Assembly: GCF_039503195.1 (NCBI RefSeq)
Contig: NZ_JBCJKP010000001.1
Coordinates: 10,850,001-10,914,000 of the forward strand
Length of the DNA: 64,000 bases
Origin: Streptomyces mirabilis
GTDB taxonomy: Bacteria > Actinomycetota > Actinomycetes > Streptomycetales > Streptomycetaceae
Direction of reading: 5' to 3'
Shown: piece by piece, positions 1 through 8,978 of the stretch
How positions within the stretch are numbered: position 1 is the stretch's first letter
Layout: each line of letters starts with the position of its first letter
The notes under the pieces: generated by a model
Databases searched by the model: none
What the model saw: only the letters and a program-made list of their open reading frames with translations
What the model was told of the DNA's origin: nothing
Position numbers and translations under genes: made by a program

Positions 1-117
1 GAGCCTGCAGAGCTTTGATCAACGCGTCGTCATCTGCCTCTTGCCCGGCCTCCGGGTTGGGCTCATGGCGGAGTGGCGCAGGTACGCCGTGAGGAGAAAA
101 GGTCACGCGTCAGAAGC

Positions 118-480
118 CTACTTCTGCGCTTCGACTGCTCTCCGAAGTCGTCGGAGACAGATGATTCCGCAGGCGAGTTCAGGCATGCCTTGATGGAGGT
201 CGGCGCGTCGCTCGTAGCGGGTGCGGAGTCGTTTGAACTGGTGGAGCCAGGCGAAGGAGCGCTCGACCACCCAGCGGACCTTGCCCAGTCCGGAGGCCGT
301 GGGCGACGCCGCGTCGGGCGATCACGGGCTTGATGCCACGCTTCCACAGCAGGCGGCGGTACTGGTCGAAGTCGTAGCCCCTGTCCGCGTACAGTCGCCG
401 AGGCTTGCGGCGGGGGAGCCCCCGCAGACCCCGGATGGATGGCACCGCGTCCAACAAGGGCAGGAGCTGGGTGACGGGCC
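118..480 (-). pseudogene. IS5-family transposase, 3' fragment
   Basis: Reads on the minus strand as the second half of an IS5-type DDE transposase. It contains LYADRGYDFDQYRRLLWKRG, followed after a one-base frameshift (about 300) by GKVRWVVERSFAWLHQFKRL and a C-terminal tail that ends at the cta of 118-120. The final DDE glutamate lies in the VVERSFAW motif. The 5' half is absent: the copy is cut at 480 by the inserted IS3 element, and I could not confirm that the sequence beyond 1819 is its other half. Dead element. The family call rests on the motif pattern. Confidence 0.7.
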
Positions 481-503
481 TTGACCCCGGATTTTGAACA
501 CGT

Positions 504-1447
504 CTATGCGGCTTGGGCCAGGGTAGTTGTTGCTGCTTGGTGGTCGTTCTCGTAGGCGATCGGAGATCGATGGCCGAGGTGGGAGTGCCGGCGACGGGTG
601 TTGTATCGGGTCAGCCAGCGGAAGGCGTCGAGTCGCGCCTCGCGCTCGTTCGACCAGCCTTTGCGGCCCTTGAGCGTCTCCCTCTTGAAGGCCGCGTTGA
701 ACGACTCGGCGACGGCGTTGTCGGCGCTGGAACCGACCGCGCCCATGCTCTGCCGGACCCCTGCTGACCTGCAGATTTCAGTGAAGGCTCTGCTCGTGTA
801 TTGAGAGCCGTGATCGGTGTGCATCACCGCTCCGGCCAGGCTCCCGCGGGTCCGCTCTCCGATCGCCTACGAGAACGACCACCAAGCAGCAACAACTCGA
901 CCGCGCCCAGGGCGTCGGTGACGAGCTCGGTTCGCATGTGGTCGGCGATCGCCCACCCGGCCAGACGGCGTGAGGCGAGGTCGACGACGGTCGCGAGGTA
1001 GAGCGGCTTCGCGCCGCTGACCGGCAGGTAGGTGATGTCGCCGACGTATTTCGTGTTCACCGCGGCCGTGGTGAAGTCACGGCCGATCAGATCCGGCGCC
1101 TTCGGCGCCGCCTGGTCCGCGACAGTGGTGCGGTGCCGACGGCGCAGACGGAGGCCCTCGAGCCCGATGGTCCGCATGATCCTCGCGACCCGCTTGTGGC
1201 TGACCACCGGGCCGCCCTCGTCACGGAGTTCGGCGGTGATCCTGGGTGCACCGTAGGTGCCGTCAGATTCCTGGTGGACCTTGCGAATCCGGGCTGCGAG
1301 GTCCTCCTCGGCGATCTGCCGGGCCGACCTTGCGGCCGCGGTGCGACGCCAGTAGTAGAAGCTCGAGCGGGAGAGGCCGAGAATGTCGCAGAGCCGCTTC
1401 ACGCCGAACCGGCGCTGGTGATCGTCAACGAACTGGCAGCGGTTCAC
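504..1447 (-). pseudogene. IS3-family transposase OrfB, broken by a 42-bp inverted duplication
   Basis: OrfB integrase with an rve/DDE core. It has HTH_21-like GTYGAPRITAELRDEGG, the first Asp in VGDITYLPV, the second Asp in MHTDHGSQYTS, and the Glu in NAVAESFNAAFKRE. The frame is intact from 1447 to about 900, then lost. It resumes at about 830 as MHTDHGSQ and ends at 504. The break is an inserted 42-nt inverted copy of the gene's own 3' end (see the repeat at 525-897). The product would lack the last two catalytic residues, so the element is inactive unless helped in trans. Confidence 0.8.
525..897. repeat. 42-bp perfect inverted repeat inside IS3 orfB (525-566 and 856-897)
   Basis: Positions 525-566 and 856-897 are exact reverse complements (42 of 42 bases). 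The 525 copy lies at its proper place in the orfB C-terminus. The 856 copy interrupts the catalytic core and shifts the frame. Typical OrfB proteins do not contain this insert, so the 856 copy is the newcomer. The pattern resembles a template-switch mutation. Confidence 0.9.
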
Positions 1448-1749
1448 CAGCGCGTCTCCGTCGCGAAATACCGGGCCGCCTTGCGGAGAATGTCTCGTTC
1501 TTCCTCCAGCTCGCGAATCCTCTTCCGGGCAGCGGCCAGCTCCGCCTGAACCTCCACACCACCAGGCTGCACAGCGGCCGAAGGTGCGGAGTGGGCGCCG
1601 GGACGGCGCCCGTCGGCGGCCCGGATCCAGTTCCGCAGCGTCTCGGTGTTCACCCCGAGATCAGCGGCGACCGACTTGATCGTCGCTCCCGGCCGCGACT
1701 GGTACAGCGCGACCGCGTCCGCCTTGAACTCGGCGGGGTAGTGCTTCAT
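1444..1749 (-). CDS. IS3-family transposase OrfA
   Basis: A 101-residue OrfA starting at MKHYPAEFKADAVALYQ. The N-terminal half is a helix-turn-helix (SVAADLGVNTETLRNWIR) that binds the element ends. The C-terminal third is a leucine-zipper-like coiled coil (ELAAARKRIRELEEERDILR) ending in AARYFATETRW. The stop overlaps the orfB start by four bases, the arrangement that allows programmed frameshifting to an OrfAB transposase in this family. I chose the internal ATG at 1749 because upstream codons run into the inverted repeat region. Intact. Confidence 0.8.
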   Translation of the reverse strand: MKHYPAEFKADAVALYQSRPGATIKSVAADLGVNTETLRNWIRAADGRRPGAHSAPSAAVQPGGVEVQAELAAARKRIRELEEERDILRKAARYFATETRW

Positions 1750-1976
1750 CCCCACGGGGACTCCGTTCTCCTGGACCATCAAGATCCAAGTCTCTCCGGT
1801 GTCCAAACTCCGGGGTCAGGGCCCAGACGGCTCCCATCGATACGTCTGGTTCGTTGGTGACTGATCACGCGCACGTGGTCCTGACCGCGGCCGACATCAC
1901 GCCAACAGGACCCGTATGCGTACTGATGGCCGAGCGGGGAGTCCGGTCCGCCCGCGCCCGAACCTCTGATCTGCAT

Positions 1977-3148
1977 TACTGACTTCGGCGTTTCGGGGTC
2001 TGGATCTGTGTCGGGACCGTTGACGCGGTCCGTCCGGGCTGGCACGCCGGAGGCATGCGGTATCCGGACGGGGGCGGACTGACCGCCGAATAGCGCAGGC
2101 GCCGGGAAGACGTACGGATGCGGGCCGTTGACCTCTTCGAGGAGGGCGTGGAAGTCCCGTGCATCGCGAGGGAGTTACGGGTGAGGGAGAAGTCGGTCTA
2201 CCAGTGGCGCCGCGCCTGGAGGACGGGCGGAGGCACGGCGCTGCGTTCCAGAGGCCCCTCCGGCTGCGACTGTCGGCTCGGACCTCACCTGCAGGCCAAG
2301 CTCGCGATGTGGCTCGAAGAAGGGCCGGGCGCGCACGGCTGGGTGGACGACCAGGTGTGGGCCGCGGCAAGGGTACGCACGCTGATCGGGCGGAAGTTCC
2401 ACATCTCCTACAGCGTCTCCGGGGTGACCCGACTGCTGCACCGGATGGGCTACAGCATGCAGATGCCCGCCCGGCCCGCCGCCGAACGCGACGAGGACGC
2501 GATCACTGCATGGCGGGAGGCGACCTGGCAGGAGGTAAAACCCTCCGGGCGGCGACCGACGCGTTCATCCGCTTCGAGGACGAAGCGGGCGTGGCCGGTC
2601 GGCCGCCCAGGGGCCGTACGTGGGGCCGGCGCGGGATCACCGCGAGGGCCGAGGTGTCCGGCCGCGGCCGGGGACGGCTCTCGGTGGCCGGGCTGCTGTG
2701 CTTCCGGCCGGGTCTGCCCGCCCGTCTGTGCTATCGGCTGCGTCGGCATACCGGCCGCAAGGGCGAGCGTCGCTCGCTGGGCGAGACGGACTACATCCGC
2801 CTGCTGGACGGCGCCCACCAACTGCTGAAGGCCCCGCTGATCGTGGTGTGGGACCGGCTGAGCACCCACATCTCCAAGACGATGAAGGCACTCGTTGCCG
2901 AGCGGGACTGGTTGACGGTGGTCCTGCTGCCCGGATATGCGCCCGACCTCAACCCGGTGGAGGGCCTGTGGGCGCAGGTCAAGCGGAGCCTGGCCAACCT
3001 GGCCGCCCGCACCCTCAGCGAGTTGGAGACACTGCTCCGCAGGCGACTCAAGGCGCTGCAGTACCGGCACAGTGTCCTCGACGGATTCCTCGTCGGGACG
3101 GGCCTCACTCTCGACAGACCGGACGGACCCTAATACGCCAAGGCAGTA
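1977..3148. mobile_element. IS630-family insertion sequence (inactive)
   Basis: Imperfect terminal repeats flank the transposase. The left end reads TACTGACTTCGGCG, and the right end read inward reads TACTGCCTTGGCGT. Both begin with the TA dinucleotide expected for IS630/Tc1-type targets. About 1.17 kb. The single transposase gene carries a nonsense codon and a frameshift. Confidence 0.7.
2055..3133 (+). pseudogene. IS630-family transposase with nonsense and frameshift
   Basis: The natural start appears to be the ATG at 2055 (MRYPDGGGLTAE), followed by an in-frame TAG at 2091 where family members usually have Gln. The frame continues through an HTH (VPCIARELRVREKSVYQWRR) to about 2540. There a one-base slip moves it to the frame that ends at 3133. 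The DDE core is visible: FEDEAG, VVWDRLSTHIS, and PDLNPVEGLWAQVKRSL. Two independent lesions make this a pseudogene. A downstream ATG at 2118 could give a truncated product from the first frame. Confidence 0.85.
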
Positions 3149-3277
3149 GAGCCGCATTACTCGTGCCTTCACACGCGTTCTGCAGCGACGCGACGATTTC
3201 GAGCTGGGCCTCGGTGCCCGCGTCACCGAACTGGGGGCGTACTCGGAGGAGCCCTTGGCGGGAAGTCATTCTTAGGA

Positions 3278-4507
3278 GTGACCCAGACGTATGCGCCGGC
3301 TCCTACTATTGCCCAGGTGAGGGAAGTCTCCGCAACACAGCCCCAGCGGGGCGTTGATGTCGTCTTCGTCGCACTGACCTTGGTTCCGCCACTGCTGTCG
3401 CAGCCCTACACGGAGACGTCGAGGACATCCTGGCTCTCGCTTCTCGGCTTCGAGATGGTGACTCTGCTGGTCACCGTGCTACGGCGGCGGCTGCCTGTCA
3501 CGGCCGTCCTCACGAGCTTCACCGCACTCGCGGTGGCACTGGTGGTGAGTGCGGCTGAACACGCCAAGCTGACACCACTGGCCTTTCTGCCGTTGGCAGT
3601 GCTCGTATACAGCTTGGGGCATCACTGCACCAGTTGGACGCGGACCGTGCTGGGTCTGTGCGGGGGATGTGCGATCACCGTCATCGGCTTGTGGGCGAAC
3701 CGGGAGTCGGCCGACTCCGGTGAGTTCCGGGGTGGCTTCGACGTTCTCGCGATTCTGGCCCCGATGCCACTGGCGTGGGCCGTGGGCTTCGCCGCGCGAA
3801 CCCGGCAAGCGCTCCTCGTAGCGGCTGAACAGCGAGCGGCGGACGCGCGGCACGAGCAGCATCTGAGAGCGGCACAGGCGGCGGAGTGGGAGCGAGCGCG
3901 CATCGCCCGCGAGATGCACGATGTGGTCGCGCACTCGCTCACGCTGCTCGTCGTGCACGCGGAGACGCTGCGCGCCCATGGTGACGGGCTACCTGTCTGG
4001 GCGCGCGAGCAGGCCGACGGGCTTGCGGCGGCCGGTCGGCAGGCTGGCGGTGAGTTGCGCGACCTGCTGCGTGTGCTGCGCGACCCCGCCGATGCGACTC
4101 CCCTGCTGCCTGTGCCCGGTTTTGGTGAACTGGGCGCGCTGCTGGACAGTCACCGGGCTGCGGGAGGAATCCTTGAAGTGACGGTCAGGGCCAAGCTGGA
4201 TTCGTTGCCCGGCTCGATACAGGCGGTGAGCTACCGAATTGTGCAGGAATCACTGGCCAACGCTCGCCGGCATGCACCCGGGGCCCCGGTACGGCTCACC
4301 CTCGATGGCTTCCCCGGGCAACTGAGAGTCGAGGTGGTCAACAGTCGCGGAACCCGGCGAGGCCTTGTCGGTACGGGTACGGGCCTGGGTCTGGTCAGCA
4401 TGCGAGAACGTGTGGACGCACTGGGTGGTGAGCTGGCTGCCGGGCCCACCCACGACGGCGGATTCAGTGTCGTGGCTGCCATACCCCTGGGGACTACCGG
4501 TGTCTGA
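3278..4507 (+). CDS. Sensor histidine kinase (HisKA_3 type, DesK/NarX class)
   Basis: 409 residues. Residues 25-175 form about five membrane segments. They are followed by a short coiled coil (residues 178-210) and the HisKA_3 dimerisation box REMHDVVAHSL, with His214 as the likely phospho-acceptor. The C-terminal HATPase domain shows YRIVQESLANARRHA (N box) and GTGTGLGLVSMRERV (G box). It is membrane-bound and would phosphorylate the response regulator encoded next, whose start overlaps this gene's stop. The GTG start at 3278 has a GGAAG/AGGA region just upstream, and a second in-frame GTG 14 codons later is possible. The signal is unknown. A cell-wall gene follows the pair, suggesting envelope sensing (inference). 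Intact. Confidence 0.9.
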   Translation: MTQTYAPAPTIAQVREVSATQPQRGVDVVFVALTLVPPLLSQPYTETSRTSWLSLLGFEMVTLLVTVLRRRLPVTAVLTSFTALAVALVVSAAEHAKLTPLAFLPLAVLVYSLGHHCTSWTRTVLGLCGGCAITVIGLWANRESADSGEFRGGFDVLAILAPMPLAWAVGFAARTRQALLVAAEQRAADARHEQHLRAAQAAEWERARIAREMHDVVAHSLTLLVVHAETLRAHGDGLPVWAREQADGLAAAGRQAGGELRDLLRVLRDPADATPLLPVPGFGELGALLDSHRAAGGILEVTVRAKLDSLPGSIQAVSYRIVQESLANARRHAPGAPVRLTLDGFPGQLRVEVVNSRGTRRGLVGTGTGLGLVSMRERVDALGGELAAGPTHDGGFSVVAAIPLGTTGV

Positions 4508-5165
4508 GCGGATCAGCGTGCTGGTGGCGGATGACGAGTCGATCATCCGCACCGGTTTGAGCGCGATACTGGCGAGTCAGTCCGACATCTCCGTTGTCGG
4601 CGCTGTGAGCAATGGTGAGCAGGCCGTGGCCGAGTGTGGACAGCTGAAGCCGGACGTGCTGTTGCTGGACATCCACATGCCGCGTGGCGACGGACTGTGG
4701 GTGCTGTCCGAACTGGGCCGTCGAGCGCTGCTCGGAGCGGGACGGAGTCAAGCGCTCATGCTGACGACATTCGACCTCGACGAGTACGTCGACGACGCGC
4801 TTGCCGCCGGGGCTGCGGGATTCCTGCTGAAGAACAGTCCGTACGAAGAACTCGCCGGAGCGGTACGGGCGGCGGCGGCCGGGCACAGTGTCCTGAGCCC
4901 GACCGTGACCCGTCGGATCGTCCAGGGGCATCTGAGCACCCGTCGTCGGCCGGACGACCGTGAACTGGCCCGCCTGAAGTACCTCACCGGGCGGGAACGC
5001 GATGTGCTGTGTCTGATCGGAGACGGGCTGAGCAACGCCGAGATCGCCCATCGGTTGACGGTAAGCCTGCACACGGTGAAAACACACGTCAGTCATGTAC
5101 TCGCGAAGACCGGCTGTCAAAGTCGTGCGCAGGCGGCCGTGCTGGCCAGAAATATCATTCCCTGA
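4500..5165 (+). CDS. LuxR/NarL-family response regulator
   Basis: 221 residues from the GTG at 4500, which overlaps the kinase stop by eight bases and implies translational coupling. The receiver domain (residues 5-125) has the acidic pair Asp11-Asp12, phospho-acceptor Asp57 in LLLDIHMPRGDG, and Lys in FLLKNSP. The C-terminal LuxR-type helix-turn-helix is LTGRERDVLCLIGDGLSNAE followed by IAHRLTVSLHTVKTHVSHVL. It forms a two-component system with the preceding kinase. The lipoprotein DD-peptidase gene 230 bp downstream on the same strand is a plausible target (inference). Intact. Confidence 0.93.
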   Translation: MSERISVLVADDESIIRTGLSAILASQSDISVVGAVSNGEQAVAECGQLKPDVLLLDIHMPRGDGLWVLSELGRRALLGAGRSQALMLTTFDLDEYVDDALAAGAAGFLLKNSPYEELAGAVRAAAAGHSVLSPTVTRRIVQGHLSTRRRPDDRELARLKYLTGRERDVLCLIGDGLSNAEIAHRLTVSLHTVKTHVSHVLAKTGCQSRAQAAVLARNIIP

Positions 5166-5394
5166 GCATCCGTATCACGTGAGGCGCCGGAGTCGCATGC
5201 CTTCGTAAATCGGACTCACTCCTTCGAATGAGTTTGGCTCCCTCGGAGTCACGCCATCGAGCGATGTTCCGGACGGCCCTGGCTGACTGAATAGTTCCTG
5301 TACGACGAGTCCGAGTTCGTTGCCCTCTCTACGGGTGAGGAGCAGCAGGCGCTCAGCGTACGCGGCCATTTTCCGCATTGCGAGAGGAACTCTC

Positions 5395-6681
5395 ATGTCG
5401 TCACGTGCCTTGCCACGCCTCCGAACTGCGCGGGGAGTCCAAGCCATAGCCTTGGCGGTCAGTATGAGTGCCGTTCTTGTCGCATGTTCGGACGCGGGTC
5501 CGGGCGACTCGAAAGCATCGGTCGCGAAAAATACGTCGGTCGCCGGCCGACTGGCTGGCCTCGCGCAGAACGCAGCGGACACGGGCTCCCTCGGAGTGAT
5601 CGTCCGTGTCGAACCCCATTCGGGCAGGCCCCTTGCGATCGCCCGTCAGGCTTCCTGGACCAAGGCCGATCACCATCTCGAAGCGACCGACCAGTTCAGA
5701 ATCGCCTCGAACACCAAGACGGTCACCGCCACCCTCATTCTCCAATCGGTCGCCGAGCACAGGATTCAGCTGGACGACTCGGTGGAGAAATGGCTGCCAG
5801 GGCTCATCCCCAACGGCACGAACATCACCGTGAGGATGCTCCTCAACCACACGAGCGGGCTGGGCGATTACCTGCTGACCCCGGAGTTTCTGCCCACGCT
5901 CACAGGCAAGGAGAAGCGCACCTGGACACCGGAGCAGCTTCTCGCGATCACCCCACGGCAGACCCCCGAGCTCCCGCCCGGAAAGAAATATTCCTACAGC
6001 AACGCCAATTATGCGGCACTCGAACTCATACTTGAGAAGGCGACCGGGAAGAGCCTGGCCGATCTGATCGATGAGAAGATCACCGAACCGCTGGAGATGA
6101 ACGATACGTTCCTGTCCACCGATGCCGCATTCAGCCCCGGAAAGCCTCACGCGGTCGGATACGAGCCCGACGCCCAGCGCCTCAGCGCCATTCTTCCTGA
6201 CGAGCTGAACATTCCCGAGGGCTCGGGATTCGTAGGGCCCGAGCGCCCACATGGCAATGTCGAAACCGCCGCCATCGATGTGAGCTGGTCCGGGGCGGCC
6301 GGGGGCCTGGTCTCCACCGCGGCCGACTGGCAGCGATATCTGACCGCCCTGATGTCCGGCAAGATCTTGCCGAAGACTCAGATGAAAGAGATGCTCACGA
6401 CGGTACCTGCTCCAGAGGAAGGCGGAAGCTACGGACTGGGATTGATGAAAGTGGAAACTCCCTGTGGCACCGTCTGGGGGCACACCGGCGGCCAGCCCGG
6501 ATACTCGAGCGAGATCTACACCGACACGAACGGGCGCCGAAGTGCCGCTGTGCTGACGACCACCAACTTCGGCATTCAGGAACCCAAGGCGGCAAGCGCC
6601 AACAAGGCTCTGGTCGACGCCGCGATCTGCGCCATGCTGGACAAGCCGTATCCCGCCGAGAGCGACGCACCGTCCTCGTGA
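5395..6681 (+). CDS. Lipoprotein serine hydrolase, beta-lactamase/DD-carboxypeptidase family
   Basis: 428 residues from the ATG at 5395, preceded by GAGAGGAA. A longer ORF exists upstream, but this start gives a clean lipoprotein signal: a basic N-terminus, a hydrophobic stretch, then VLVAC with Cys31 as the lipidated residue. The mature domain carries the three active-site motifs of class C/R61 enzymes: Ser105-x-x-Lys108 in RIASNTKTV, Tyr-Ser-Asn in YSYSNANYAAL, and His-Thr-Gly in WGHTGGQPGY. The expected role is cleavage of D-Ala-D-Ala stems or hydrolysis of a related amide/ester at the outer face of the membrane. HTG rather than KTG matches the Streptomyces R61 DD-peptidase. It lies downstream of a two-component system on the same strand. 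Intact. Confidence 0.88.
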   Translation: MSSRALPRLRTARGVQAIALAVSMSAVLVACSDAGPGDSKASVAKNTSVAGRLAGLAQNAADTGSLGVIVRVEPHSGRPLAIARQASWTKADHHLEATDQFRIASNTKTVTATLILQSVAEHRIQLDDSVEKWLPGLIPNGTNITVRMLLNHTSGLGDYLLTPEFLPTLTGKEKRTWTPEQLLAITPRQTPELPPGKKYSYSNANYAALELILEKATGKSLADLIDEKITEPLEMNDTFLSTDAAFSPGKPHAVGYEPDAQRLSAILPDELNIPEGSGFVGPERPHGNVETAAIDVSWSGAAGGLVSTAADWQRYLTALMSGKILPKTQMKEMLTTVPAPEEGGSYGLGLMKVETPCGTVWGHTGGQPGYSSEIYTDTNGRRSAAVLTTTNFGIQEPKAASANKALVDAAICAMLDKPYPAESDAPSS

Positions 6682-6783
6682 CGCTCCCGCACATGACCGT
6701 CCCACCTTGTCCGTCGCTGGCCGTCAGTCGCGCACGCGCAGCCCGAAACCCGTGCGGCCCGCGGGCTCCAGTTCCTCCTTCGG

Positions 6784-7149
6784 GTGCAGCGAGGGCATCT
6801 CGTAGTCGCCGAAGTTCTGCCGCCCCCTCAGGGTGCCCGTGCCACGATCGCGGCAGCGACCGGGGCAGGGAAAATGATCACGGCTTCTGCGTGCGCGCTG
6901 GAGTTCTTCCCCCGAGGGCCGGATCCTCGACCGTGCCGACCCTGGACCTGCTCGTGCAGACCGCTCAAGCGTGGCGGGCGGTCGGCATCAGGCCCCGATG
7001 GTGGCGGTGTGTTCGCTGGAGAGCGACCCGGTGCTGAACGAGCTGGGGGTGCGCACCACCACCGATCCGATCCAGCTCGCCTTGTGGGCCGGGAGCGGGC
7101 CGGTCATCGTGTTCGCCACGTACGCCCCCAGGTGGACCGCGAGGACTGA
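6784..7149 (+). pseudogene. Telomere-type DEAD/DEAH helicase, N-terminal fragment
   Basis: Frameshifted pieces spell the start of a large superfamily 2 helicase. Walker A is in RATIAAATGAGKMITASACA. A second frame gives VPTLDLLVQTAQAWRAVG, and a third gives APMVAVCSLESDPVLNELG followed by TTDPIQLALWAGSGPVIVFA. Genes of this kind commonly lie near Streptomyces chromosome ends (known for the family). Everything after about 120 residues is missing: the gene is cut by the IS3 element that begins at about 7150. It is a scar of a former replicon end or an end-derived transfer. Confidence 0.6.
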
Positions 7150-8181
7150 GGTTGATCCCCGGGAGTGGACACCGGGTTTCATGCGACGAGTGACAGCGTA
7201 CGTGAGGTGGTCAGTTGCTGTTCGAACTCGGCTGGTGTGAGGTAGCCGAGCGCGGAATGCCGACGGCGCCGGTTGTAGTACGACAGCCAGCGGAACAGCT
7301 CCAGCCGAGTCTGTGCCTTCGAGGTCCAGCGCCTTCCGTGGAGCAACTCGCGCTTGGGACCCTGGAAGAACGACTCGGCGAGGGCGTGGTCATAGCTTGA
7401 GCCGACCCGGTCCACGCTGCGGCGGATGCCGTGCCGGCGACAGACCTCGGCGAAGGCGGCCGCGCTGTATTGGGCGCCCCTGTCGGTGTGGAAAACGACG
7501 CCGCGAACCCGGCCGCCGCGGGTGGCCACGGCCATCTCGATCGGGTCGGTGACCAGCGAGGTGCGCATGTGGTCGGTGATTGCCCAGCCCACCACCTTCC
7601 TGGAGCAGATGTCGATCACCGTGGCGAGATAGAGCCATGTCGCGCCGACGGCAATGTATGTGATGTCGCCGCACCACCTGGTGTTGAGCGTGTCCGCGGT
7701 GAAGTCGCGCATGACCAGGTCCGGCGCGGGCGGCGCGGTCCTGTCCGCGATCGTCGTCCGCTTCTTCTTGCACAGGTGCAGGCCGACGATGTGGTTGATC
7801 CGCATCAGCCGGGTGACGCGCTTGCGGTTGATCCGGCGTCCTCTCGCGCGCGGTTCAGCATGGACGTGCGGAGCCCCATATGTCCCTGGTGTTCGGCATG
7901 GATGGCGCGGATCTCGCTCACGGTCTGCTTCTCCCCGGCCCGGCGCTCGGCGCGGGCCTGCTCGTGCCCGGCGCACGATCTCACGTTCCAGCTGCCACTC
8001 CTGCTCGGCCTTGAGCAGCCGGGCGTTCTCCGCCCGCAGCCGGGCCAGCTCCTCCGCCGCGTTCCCTCTGCCATCGCGATCCTGGGGCGCGGCCTGGGCC
8101 TCGTCCTTGCGCACCCGGGTCCGAAGCGACTCCGCGGTGATGCCGAGATCCGCAGCCACAGCCGCGTACGGGATGTGAGCC
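7150..8181 (-). pseudogene. IS3-family element and transposase, degraded and 5'-truncated
   Basis: The 3' terminal repeat is at about 7150 (TGATCCCCGGGAGTGGACAC). The minus-strand frame reads back to 8267 and ends at 7179. The OrfB part shows the DDE core: CGDITYIAVGATWLYLATVI, VVFHTDRGAQYS, and DHALAESFFQGPKRELLHGR. The OrfA part is reduced to an HTH and coiled coil (AAVAADLGITAESLRTRV, LARLRAENARLLK). OrfA and OrfB are joined by deletions that remove the catalytic start of OrfB. No matching left terminal repeat was found near 8180, where a different gene remnant begins on the other strand. Confidence 0.75.
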
Positions 8182-8185
8182 GCTG

Positions 8186-8441
8186 CGTCGGCCCGGGCGG
8201 AATCCGCCTCCTCTGGGACGAGGAGACGGGCTGGGCGTACGCCTACGTCGGCCCCCCGGATGCTCAATCCCCCGCGGCCCGGTCACCTCACTCCGGCGCG
8301 TCTACGCGACACCCAAGGCGGTCGCCGCCGCGGCCGACTCCCTCGTGTACACCGGGCGGCCGCCTGTCGAAGTACACGAAGAGGGGTGGTCGCAGGCAGA
8401 CGTGGTGCGCCCCGCGATTGATGCGTGCCGTCCGCGCTGAG
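8186..8441 (+). pseudogene. Small Streptomyces gene remnant (DUF6292-like C-terminus)
   Basis: Plus-strand pieces GIRLLWDEETGWAYAYVG and, after a one-base shift at about 8275, VTSLRRVYATPKAVAAAADS and VYTGRPPVEVHEEGWS, ending at the stop near 8441. The pattern of a short Trp/Tyr-rich strand followed by AAA-x-L resembles the small DUF6292 proteins of Streptomyces. That match is from memory and unverified. The N-terminus is lost against the IS3 remnant. Confidence 0.35.
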
Positions 8442-8494
8442 CAGGCGAAGAGGCCTGCGGCGCCACGGTATTGACCCCTTCGGGGCGGGTACCT

Positions 8495-8713
8495 CTACGT
8501 GCCGAGCTCCTGTCGCAGGTTCAGGTAGCAGCGCAGCCGTACGCCGGGCTCGCCGGGCACGCGTGTCGTACGGTCCGCCGTCGCGGTCGCCCATCGCGTG
8601 GCGAGTACTTCCTGGAGGGCAAAGGCCGTCTGGTCGTCTGCGGCCCCGACTTCCACGACGGCCAGCCCCGGCTCCGCCACATGCGCGTCATTGATCTGCC
8701 TCATGCCTGGCAC
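8495..8713 (-). CDS. Small conserved Streptomyces protein (DUF6207-like)
   Basis: 72 residues starting MPGMRQINDAHVAEPGLAVV and ending RLRCYLNLRQELGT. The stretch LQEVLATRWATATADRTT followed by GEPGVRLRCYLNLRQ has the length and layout of a compact alpha/beta protein of the DUF6207 kind (recalled, not searched). There are no membrane segments and no catalytic motif. Intact and on the same strand as the small zinc-ribbon gene upstream. Function unknown. Confidence 0.55.
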   Translation of the reverse strand: MPGMRQINDAHVAEPGLAVVEVGAADDQTAFALQEVLATRWATATADRTTRVPGEPGVRLRCYLNLRQELGT

Positions 8714-8774
8714 GACGCGGCGTCGCCCGCGGGAGGTTCTCCGGTCCGCGCGGTTTCATCCGACCGGTGCGCAG

Positions 8775-8978
8775 CTACGCGCGCGTGCTGATGTAGCGCA
8801 CGGTCGGACCCCACCGCTCCATGACGGGCGCCATGCACCACTGGCACAGCGGACAGCCGCCACTGCCGTACTTATGTGTCTTGCGCTGACATCCGGCGCA
8901 GAGGCCGACCCGGTCACCGGGGCAGGTCAGCGCGGACGGGTCGGGCTCTGTGATCGGGGGTACGGGAGCTGTCATCAT
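8775..8978 (-). CDS. Small zinc-ribbon protein
   Basis: 67 residues. Two closely spaced Cys pairs (VGLCAGCQRK and GGCPLCQWCMAP) form a probable zinc-binding site. An additional Cys lies in ALTCPGDRV. It starts at tandem ATG codons (8976-8978 and 8973-8975). It ends VRYISTRA. The function of such small Streptomyces zinc proteins is unknown. Intact. It probably forms a pair with the small gene downstream at 8495. Confidence 0.55.
   Translation of the reverse strand: MMTAPVPPITEPDPSALTCPGDRVGLCAGCQRKTHKYGSGGCPLCQWCMAPVMERWGPTVRYISTRA

Larger units (their letters stand above)
481..1818. mobile_element. IS3-family insertion sequence
   Basis: About 1.34 kb element with imperfect terminal inverted repeats. 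The left end starts TTGACCCCGGATTTTGAACA and the right end, read inward, starts TGACCCCGGAGTTTGGACAC. The pentamer GGGCC is present on both sides (476-480 and 1819-1823) and is the likely target duplication. It carries orfA and orfB in the usual overlapping arrangement on the minus strand. It sits inside or against an older IS5 remnant, so it arrived later. orfB is damaged, so this copy is probably not autonomous. Confidence 0.8.
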
